In this document: positions 1 through 4,309 of the stretch, piece after piece
Layout: every line of letters starts with the position of its first letter
How positions within the stretch are numbered: the stretch's first letter is position 1
DNA from: Defluviitaleaceae bacterium
Lineage (GTDB): Bacteria > Bacillota > Clostridia > Lachnospirales > UBA5962
Assembly: GCA_009787435.1 (NCBI GenBank)
Contig: WRFW01000158.1
Location: forward strand, 1-7,751
Direction: 5' to 3'
Length of the DNA stretch: 7,751 nt
Position numbers and translations under genes: made by a program
The notes under the pieces: model-generated
Seen by the model: the letters and a program-made list of their open reading frames with translations, nothing else
Told to the model about the DNA's origin: nothing
Database searches by the model: none

Positions 1-115
1 TTATATCGTATTTTTGGCAAGATGTATATAGAAAATTATAAATTTTTATAAATTTTTTTCATGAAAAATGATAAGTTTAAAATTAATCACATAAAGTTTT
101 TTTAAATAAAAAATC
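1..115. other. AT-rich non-coding region upstream of the accessory promoter
   Basis: No open reading frame with a ribosome binding site is visible on either strand. The stretch is almost wholly A and T, with two tandem copies of an ATAAATTTTT-like run at 38-47 and 48-57. This composition is common just upstream of strong low-GC Firmicute promoters (UP-element-like A/T tracts), and it lies directly ahead of the -35 box at 116. It could also hold the end of a gene outside the window, but nothing here shows that. Confidence 0.5.
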
Positions 116-144
116 TTGACATACTTATTTAAACATGATATAAT
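116..144 (+). promoter_or_regulatory. Consensus sigma-A promoter with extended -10
   Basis: The -35 box is TTGACA (116-121) and the -10 box TATAAT (139-144), separated by exactly 17 bp. A TGA triplet directly before the -10 (136-138) makes it an extended -10 promoter. All twelve core bases match the housekeeping sigma-70/sigma-A consensus. Transcription would start near 151, giving a leader of about 130 nt before the ATG at 281. An inverted repeat, ACTTATT (123-129) and AATAAGT (151-157), flanks the -10, so a repressor could sit across the promoter; that last point is inference. Confidence 0.87.
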
Positions 145-150
145 ATGCAT

Positions 151-192
151 AATAAGTTTTGAAGTAAATTAAATCCTCTAAAACAACTTATT
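151..192 (+). repeat. Imperfectly spaced inverted repeat at the leader 5' end
   Basis: AATAAGTT (151-158) is the exact reverse complement of AACTTATT (185-192), with a 26-nt loop. The left arm lies at the expected transcription start, so the arms could pair to close a stem at the 5' end of the mRNA. The arms are nearly all A/T and the loop is long, so the structure would be weak alone. The left arm can alternatively pair, at DNA level, with ACTTATT at 123-129 in the promoter spacer. Confidence 0.3.
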
Positions 193-209
193 TACAAAAA
201 ACTTAGAAA

Positions 210-232
210 CATATTCAAAACTCTTGAATATG
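210..232 (+). repeat. Perfect 9-bp inverted repeat in the 5' leader
   Basis: CATATTCAA (210-218), loop AACTC, TTGAATATG (224-232): a perfect 9-bp stem with a 5-nt loop, about 60 nt after the predicted transcription start and 33 nt before the Shine-Dalgarno. No T-run follows it, so it is not an intrinsic terminator. It could be an mRNA-stabilising 5' hairpin or an operator-like palindrome. The TTG at 224 that could open a longer reading frame lies in its right arm and has no ribosome binding site, which argues against that start. Confidence 0.6.
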
Positions 233-265
233 ATAGGCTTTGGAAGAAAAAACAATAAAATATTT

Positions 266-271
266 AGGAGG
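266..271 (+). promoter_or_regulatory. Shine-Dalgarno deciding the start of the secreted protein
   Basis: AGGAGG, a full match to the anti-Shine-Dalgarno core, lies 9 nt before the ATG at 281. It fixes that ATG as the start. The alternative in-frame TTG at 224 would put this site inside the coding region and would place 19 extra polar residues ahead of a normal signal peptide. Confidence 0.9.
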
Positions 272-280
272 TTTAATTTA

Positions 281-739
281 ATGAGAAAATTAAACAATAG
301 AAATTGGCGTAAGAAAACATCAGTTGCATTAATGTCAGGGTTAATGGCTTTAGGATCCATGCCTTTGAATGTTTCGGCAGATGAAAATCAAAATAACACA
401 ATATTAAAAGAAGCTTCGCTAGCCCCTCAAGGTTTTCAATATTTTGAAACTATAACATTATATGAAAATGGTATTTTGATAAATTCTTCTATCTACCTAC
501 CAGAAGAAAATCAAATAAGTGCTAGAAACTTACCATCTGTTTGGGTTAGAATTGAAATAACTGTACGAGTTGGAAGTCCTCATCTTAACAGCATTATATA
601 TAATAGAACAATTGGTGGCGTTCCTCATTCTGGGTCTTTAAATTGGGTTGCTTCACACCAATGGCTTCTAAATAGAACAGACGCATTTTCAGGGCATATT
701 TTCCCTACTAATGGTGTATTTAACTCAGATTTAGATTAA
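281..739 (+). CDS. Small secreted protein of unknown function (152 aa)
   Basis: The start is the ATG 9 nt after AGGAGG. The N-terminus is a classical Sec signal peptide: a basic segment with R2, K3, R7, R10, K11, K12, a hydrophobic core at about residues 13-29, and a signal peptidase I site of the form V-S-A at 31-33 with D34 as the first mature residue. The mature protein is about 119 residues, without cysteine, without a further membrane segment and without a cell-wall sorting signal, so release outside the cell is expected. It is rich in Asn, Ser and aromatic residues, and its alternating hydrophobic pattern (for example IEITVRV) suggests a beta-rich fold. A loose repeat, HSGSL then FSGHI, appears in the C-terminal half. 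I do not recognise the family. It is the first gene of a probable two-gene transcript with the lipoprotein at 784, driven by the promoter at 116-144. It may be a small exported effector, adhesin-like or bacteriocin-associated protein, but nothing in the sequence decides between these. Confidence 0.85.
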   Translation: MRKLNNRNWRKKTSVALMSGLMALGSMPLNVSADENQNNTILKEASLAPQGFQYFETITLYENGILINSSIYLPEENQISARNLPSVWVRIEITVRVGSPHLNSIIYNRTIGGVPHSGSLNWVASHQWLLNRTDAFSGHIFPTNGVFNSDLD

Positions 740-762
740 AAATAATTAAAATTAATCTAAAT
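729..762 (+). repeat. Perfect 11-bp intercistronic inverted repeat over a stop codon
   Basis: ATTTAGATTAA (729-739) pairs perfectly with TTAATCTAAAT (752-762) around a 12-nt A-rich loop. The left arm ends with the TAA stop codon of the secreted protein gene, and the right arm ends 9 nt before the GAAAGGG ribosome binding site of the lipoprotein gene. No T-run follows, so it is unlikely to stop transcription. It may protect the 3' end of the first cistron or modulate translation of the second. The stem has only two G-C pairs, so it is marginally stable. Confidence 0.55.
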
Positions 763-783
763 AGAAATTTGAAAGGGTTTAAA

Positions 784-1410
784 ATGGTGAAAAAATTCAT
801 TTCGGCATTATTTTTACTTAGTATTACAGCTTGTTCTAACTATGGAACACTTAGTTATAATTTTCAGCCTAGCTATAATATTAATAGCTTAAACATAAGT
901 GATTTTATTTCATTTGAAGAAAATACACTTTTAGAAGAACTTTCAAACTACGGAGTTATTTATGCAGAAGTTTCTGTTACTCATATCTCAAATAATAGAA
1001 TTCAATTTTTAAACACTATACAAACTTATAATGAGCCAATAATAGCAACTACCATATTAGAAGTATACAATGGTGAATTTGCTCATATTTTTGGAGAAAC
1101 AACTCTTATAAGCGAAAATATAACTAGTATTGAGCCTAAAGAAAGATTTATTATCTTGCAAGAGCCGCTAATTATTGGTCATTCATGGAATACAGATGAA
1201 AATAATGGAATTAGCAAAATAATAAGTATAGATGAGACAATACAAACGCCATTTGGAACTTTTGAAAATGTAATGAAAGTTAATACTGAATTTCCTAACG
1301 GAGATAACTTTAAAGCTTACTTTGTTAAAGGACATGGTTTAATAAAATATATAGTTTCGGATTATAGAGAACAAGAGCCAATTACTAGGTTTATAAAAAA
1401 GTATAGATAG
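784..1410 (+). CDS. Probable lipoprotein of unknown function (208 aa)
   Basis: The chosen start is the ATG at 784, 6 nt after the purine-rich GAAAGGG at 771-777. An upstream in-frame TTG at 769 lies ahead of that site and would add only five residues. The N-terminus is a type II signal peptide: K3, K4, a hydrophobic stretch at 5-14, and a lipobox I-T-A-C at 14-17. Cys17 is the only cysteine, so the mature protein should be lipid-anchored on the outer face of the cytoplasmic membrane. The rest is soluble, with beta-strand-like alternation. Its C-terminal half carries a pattern I have seen in several uncharacterised bacterial lipoproteins: a P-L then G and W (128-135), TPFGTF (155-160) and an aromatic-F-x-KGHGLIK segment (179-188). 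I cannot attach a family name or function to it. It follows the secreted protein by 44 bp with no promoter between, so the two are probably co-transcribed and may act together at the cell surface. The TAG stop is followed by a decayed coding stretch, not by a terminator. Confidence 0.85.
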   Translation: MVKKFISALFLLSITACSNYGTLSYNFQPSYNINSLNISDFISFEENTLLEELSNYGVIYAEVSVTHISNNRIQFLNTIQTYNEPIIATTILEVYNGEFAHIFGETTLISENITSIEPKERFIILQEPLIIGHSWNTDENNGISKIISIDETIQTPFGTFENVMKVNTEFPNGDNFKAYFVKGHGLIKYIVSDYREQEPITRFIKKYR

Positions 1411-1418
1411 TTTGCTGA

Positions 1419-1553
1419 CGGCAGAGATTAAATATATATGAAAATGAAGCTAAACTTAAAATAGAAAAAGAGTTTAATAAGATTAGTGGTTCATTTGATG
1501 ATATGAAAATTAAAGAGTTAGCAAAAAAGATAGATATAAACTTTAAAAAATAA
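1419..1553 (+). pseudogene. Coding-like remnant without a start codon
   Basis: The frame that ends at TAA 1551-1553 is open back to a TGA at 1416 and gives about 44 residues, including NIYENEAKLKIEKEF and then DDMKIKELAKKIDINFKK. The residue make-up is charged and amphipathic with the codon choice of this genome, unlike the random A/T translation expected of spacer. It lacks an ATG near its beginning; the first in-frame ATG is at 1503 with no ribosome binding site. After the stop, another frame reads KDFYDFEKI (1552-1578) before a stop, as if a frameshift had split a longer tail. I read it as the C-terminal remnant of a lost gene next to the lipoprotein gene. The family is not recognisable. 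It could instead be a chance open frame. Confidence 0.33.
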
Positions 1554-1619
1554 AGACTTTTATGATTTTGAAAAGATTTGATAACGTTGGCAATATTAAG
1601 GACGCTAAATTTCATTTTA

Positions 1620-1663
1620 AAAAAACAACCGTTTCCAAATTAATAGGAAGTCGGTTGTTTTTT
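1620..1663. terminator. Bidirectional rho-independent terminator between converging units
   Basis: CAACCG (1626-1631) pairs with CGGTTG (1652-1657), extended outwards by six A-T pairs (1620-1625 with 1658-1663). Inside the loop, TTCC (1633-1636) pairs with GGAA (1646-1649), so the hairpin is long with a single bulged T. A run of T follows on the plus strand (1658-1663) and a run of A precedes it (1619-1625), which becomes a T-run on the minus strand. It can therefore end both the secreted/lipoprotein transcript and the gyrA-cmk-ispH transcript arriving from the right. Confidence 0.9.
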
Positions 1664-1699
1664 AATTGCCCGAAGAACAGGATATCTTTAAAAGGTGCC

Positions 1700-1727
1700 T
1701 TTCTAAAAACTTCTAAGTTTTTAGAAA
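1700..1727. repeat. Perfect 13-bp inverted repeat downstream of ispH-rpsA
   Basis: TTTCTAAAAACTT (1700-1712) and AAGTTTTTAGAAA (1715-1727) are exact reverse complements around 2 nt; in RNA the loop would open to at least four. It starts 10 nt beyond the ispH-rpsA stop codon on the minus strand. No T-run follows on either side, so it lacks the tail of a standard intrinsic terminator. With the true terminator 40 bp further on, it more likely protects the 3' end of the mRNA or marks a processing site. Its stem is mostly A-T. Confidence 0.6.
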
Positions 1728-1737
1728 TACTCAATTA

Positions 1738-3657
1738 TTATTCATTTTCTTCTAATTCTTCGCCTTGCTCTAAAAGAGCTTTTATAGAAAGACTTATTCT
1801 TTGATTTTCAGAATCGGTTTCTATTACTTTAGCTTCTATCTCTTGCCCTATAGAAAGAACATCACTAGGCTTATTTATACGGTCTAAAGAAATATTTGAA
1901 ATGTGCACAAGCCCATCTATACCCTCTTCAATAGAGACAAATGCACCAAATTCAGCCATTCTAACTACAGTGCCTTTAACTGCACTTCCAATAGGATATT
2001 TTTCTTCGATATTATCCCAAGGGTTTTCAATATTAGCACGATAAGAAAGACTTATTCTTCCTTTTTCTTCGTCTATTTCTAAAACACGAACTTTAACTTT
2101 TTCACCCTCTTTAAAAGGCATTGGTGGTCTTTTGCTTCTAACCCAGCTTATTTCAGACATATGAATTAGACCATCTATGCCGCCTAAATCAACAAAAGCA
2201 CCAAAAGCAACTATTCTATCTACCGTGCCTTCAACATCTGTGCCTATAGAAAGCCTTTTAATAGCTTCTATTTTTTGCAATTCTTCTTCTTTTTTTGCAA
2301 GGTCTCTTCTGCCTGCTAAAACTCTTTTACGCTCAGAATCAAATTCTATAATATTAAAGTTTAATTCTAAACCTTTTAAAGAAGATAAATCTTCAGTGTA
2401 GCGTGAAGTTGCTTGGCTAGCTGGCACAAAAACACGAACGCCGCTAATTAAAGCTATAAGCCCACCTTTTACGATATCTATAACTTTTCCTTTAACTATT
2501 TCTTTAGAATTAAATGCAACTTCAAGAGCACCTAAATTTTTCTGCTCATTAATACGTTTATGCGAAAGAACAACATTTCCTTCACCATCGTTTATTCTTG
2601 CTACATAGACTTCTATCTCATCGCCAGGGTTAAAAAGGGTTCTTATATCAATAGTGTCATCTTCTGTTACTTCGTTTCTAGTAACTATTCCATCTGCTTT
2701 GCTTCCAAGATTCACACTTATTTCACGCTCAGTAACTGAAATAACTTTACCTTTTACAACCTCCCCACTATGTAGAGTTTTGAAGCTCTCTTCTAGCATT
2801 TGTTCAAAGTTATCTGTGTTTGGTGTTAATTCTGTCATTAGTTTTACTGCCTCCTCAATAATAGCGGCTGGTGTTGAAGCACCCGCTGTTATACCTATTT
2901 TATCATATTTTTTAAAATTTTTCAACTCTATTTCATGAATATTTTCAACAAAAAACGTTTTTTCACAATTTTGCTTACATATATTATAAAGCTTTGTTGA
3001 ATTAGAGCTTTTTTTATCACCTAGCACTATCATGCAATCAACTTTTTTTGAAAGGTCTTCTGCGGCTTTTTGCCTATCATGTGTTGCTGAGCATATTGTA
3101 TTAAAAACTTCTATATTTTCTGCTTTAGTTTTTAAAACTTCTACAATCTCTGAAAATTTTGAATCTCTAAAAGTTGTTTGAACTACTACTGCATATGTTT
3201 CATTAGGCGAAAGCGATAAATTTTGTGCCTCTTCTTTTGTGTGCACTATTGTAGAATTATCTTCTGAAAAGCCATCTATACCTATAATTTCTGGGTGTTT
3301 TTCATCACCAACTATAATTATTTTAGAGCCTTTATCATATTCTTTTTTAACTATTCTATGAATTTTTTTAACGAAAGGACAAGTATAATCTATATAGTCT
3401 ATGCCTTCATTTTGCAAACTTTCATAGACAGTAGGCGGCACACCGTGTGTTCTAATTACTACTGTGTTTTCACCTGCTTGGCTTATATTTTCTATTATGT
3501 CCACATTGTGCTTTTTTAAATCATCTGTAACGTGTTTATTATGAATAATTGGCCCATAGGTAACCATTTTTTTTGTATCTAAATTTTTATAGACACCTTT
3601 AACAGCCATATCTACACCAATACAAAAGCCCGCTGATTCTGCCAAAAGAACTTCCAT
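1738..3657 (-). CDS. ispH-rpsA: Bifunctional IspH (HMBPP reductase) / ribosomal protein S1 fusion
   Basis: One 639-residue protein joins two known units. Residues 1 to about 282 are IspH (LytB), the cytosolic iron-sulfur enzyme that reduces HMBPP to IPP and DMAPP in the last step of the MEP pathway. The three cluster ligands are present (C12, C93, C189), as are substrate residues H39, H71, H121 and E123 (HPEI), T161/T162, SSN (217-219) and S261 in GASTP. Four S1 domains (OB folds binding RNA) follow at about 297-368, 385-453, 470-540 and 556-627; the last two carry the typical GAFV and IDGL(I/V)H motifs. The C-terminus is acidic. This matches the fusion annotated as IspH/S1 in many Clostridia, and the S1 half resembles the four-domain form of Firmicutes, not the six-domain E. 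coli S1. The ATG lies 6 nt after AGGAGG. The gene starts 10 bp after cmk and ends with tandem TAA TAA stops. No frame break separates the halves; whether the protein is later cleaved cannot be told. Confidence 0.96.
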   Translation of the reverse strand: MEVLLAESAGFCIGVDMAVKGVYKNLDTKKMVTYGPIIHNKHVTDDLKKHNVDIIENISQAGENTVVIRTHGVPPTVYESLQNEGIDYIDYTCPFVKKIHRIVKKEYDKGSKIIIVGDEKHPEIIGIDGFSEDNSTIVHTKEEAQNLSLSPNETYAVVVQTTFRDSKFSEIVEVLKTKAENIEVFNTICSATHDRQKAAEDLSKKVDCMIVLGDKKSSNSTKLYNICKQNCEKTFFVENIHEIELKNFKKYDKIGITAGASTPAAIIEEAVKLMTELTPNTDNFEQMLEESFKTLHSGEVVKGKVISVTEREISVNLGSKADGIVTRNEVTEDDTIDIRTLFNPGDEIEVYVARINDGEGNVVLSHKRINEQKNLGALEVAFNSKEIVKGKVIDIVKGGLIALISGVRVFVPASQATSRYTEDLSSLKGLELNFNIIEFDSERKRVLAGRRDLAKKEEELQKIEAIKRLSIGTDVEGTVDRIVAFGAFVDLGGIDGLIHMSEISWVRSKRPPMPFKEGEKVKVRVLEIDEEKGRISLSYRANIENPWDNIEEKYPIGSAVKGTVVRMAEFGAFVSIEEGIDGLVHISNISLDRINKPSDVLSIGQEIEAKVIETDSENQRISLSIKALLEQGEELEENE

Positions 3658-3663
3658 TATGAA

Positions 3664-3669
3664 CCTCCT
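3664..3669 (-). promoter_or_regulatory. Ribosome binding site of ispH-rpsA overlapping the cmk stop
   Basis: On the minus strand AGGAGG occupies 3664-3669, sharing two bases with the cmk TAG stop at 3668-3670, and stands 6 nt before the ispH-rpsA ATG. Ribosomes ending on cmk therefore finish on the next initiation site, which fits translational coupling. It also confirms the ATG at 3655-3657 as the start. Confidence 0.85.
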
Positions 3670-4294
3670 ATATTTTTTGTGTTAGTACACTAAGTATATA
3701 GTTCAATGTTTCTTCTTTATTCATATGCGTATTATCTACAACTATTGAGTCTTTTTCTTGCCTTAAGGGAGCAATATCTCTATTCATATCTCTTTCGTCT
3801 CGCTCTTGGATGCCTTTTAAAATTTCTTCAAAAGTTTCTTTTTCACCTTTTTCAGAAAGTTCTAAAAAACGCCGCCTAGCTCTTTCTTCTAAATCTGCTG
3901 TTATAAAAAATTTAAAATTAGCATTAGGCATGATTACAGAAGCAATGTCTCTCCCGTCCATTATTATGTTTTTATCTTTTGCAAAACTTTGAGAATAGGA
4001 AGTAACAAAGTTTCTAACTTCAGGCAAAATTGCTATTTTAGAAGCAGCTTGCCCTGCTTCATAAGAACGCATATTGCCGCTAATATCGTTTATATTTATA
4101 TCGTTTAAATAATTAACAATATTAGCGGGCTCATCTAAACTTAAAGAAAATAGAGCAAGTTTTCTATATATAGTGCCTGTGTCTAAATATTCATAGCCTA
4201 GTTTTTCTGAAAGGGCTTTTGAAATTGTACCCTTTCCACTTGCCATTGTGCCATCTATAGCTATTTGAACATATCCACAATTTTTTTTATTCAT
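3668..4294 (-). CDS. cmk: Cytidylate (CMP/dCMP) kinase
   Basis: The 208-residue protein phosphorylates CMP and dCMP with ATP, feeding pyrimidine salvage and nucleotide supply in the cytoplasm. It shows a P-loop (G15 to T23, with GKGT at 20-23), the nucleotide-binding LDTGTIYR (37-44), EAGQAASKIAILPEVR in the CMP-binding part (79-94), the DGRD signature (113-116), the arginine-rich lid ERARRR (137-142) and RDERDMNR (165-172). It is somewhat shorter than the usual 220-230 residues. The shortening lies in the CMP-binding insert between about 58 and 78, where the strand pair with an NGEDV-type motif seen in typical enzymes is reduced to NDISGNMRSYEAG. The key binding residues remain, so activity is expected. 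The start ATG has GGAG (4305-4308) 10 nt upstream and lies 15 bp after the gyrA stop. The next gene follows within 10 bp; cmk next to an ispH-rpsA fusion is a familiar Clostridia arrangement. Confidence 0.95.
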   Translation of the reverse strand: MNKKNCGYVQIAIDGTMASGKGTISKALSEKLGYEYLDTGTIYRKLALFSLSLDEPANIVNYLNDININDISGNMRSYEAGQAASKIAILPEVRNFVTSYSQSFAKDKNIIMDGRDIASVIMPNANFKFFITADLEERARRRFLELSEKGEKETFEEILKGIQERDERDMNRDIAPLRQEKDSIVVDNTHMNKEETLNYILSVLTQKI

Positions 4295-4309
4295 AAGTGT
4301 TTAACTCCA

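Noticed and set aside
32..59. AAAATT/AATTTT hairpin followed by a T-run, as a terminator for an upstream gene
   Set aside because: The stem is six A-T pairs with no G or C, too weak for an intrinsic terminator in such A/T-rich DNA.
224..280. Longer N-terminus of the secreted protein from TTG at 224
   Set aside because: The TTG lies in a hairpin arm with no ribosome binding site, while AGGAGG at 266-271 fits the ATG at 281 and gives a normal signal peptide.
178..360. 60-codon open frame on the minus strand
   Set aside because: It is antisense to the signal-peptide coding region, has no ribosome binding site and has A/T-driven composition.
769..783. Five-residue extension of the lipoprotein from TTG at 769
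   Set aside because: The GAAAGGG ribosome binding site at 771-777 would be inside it; the ATG at 784 is correctly spaced.
1391..1615. 74-codon minus-strand open frame between the converging units
   Set aside because: It is the mirror of the better coding-like plus-strand frame, is Phe/Ile/Ser-rich as antisense translations are, and runs into the lipoprotein 3' end.
1562..1804. 80-codon plus-strand open frame
   Set aside because: It runs through the terminator hairpin, the 13-bp palindrome and the antisense of the ispH-rpsA 3' end, with no ribosome binding site.
2177..3992. Several plus-strand open frames of 60-94 codons inside ispH-rpsA and cmk
   Set aside because: All are antisense to well-supported genes with intact motifs and show the composition of a shadow frame.
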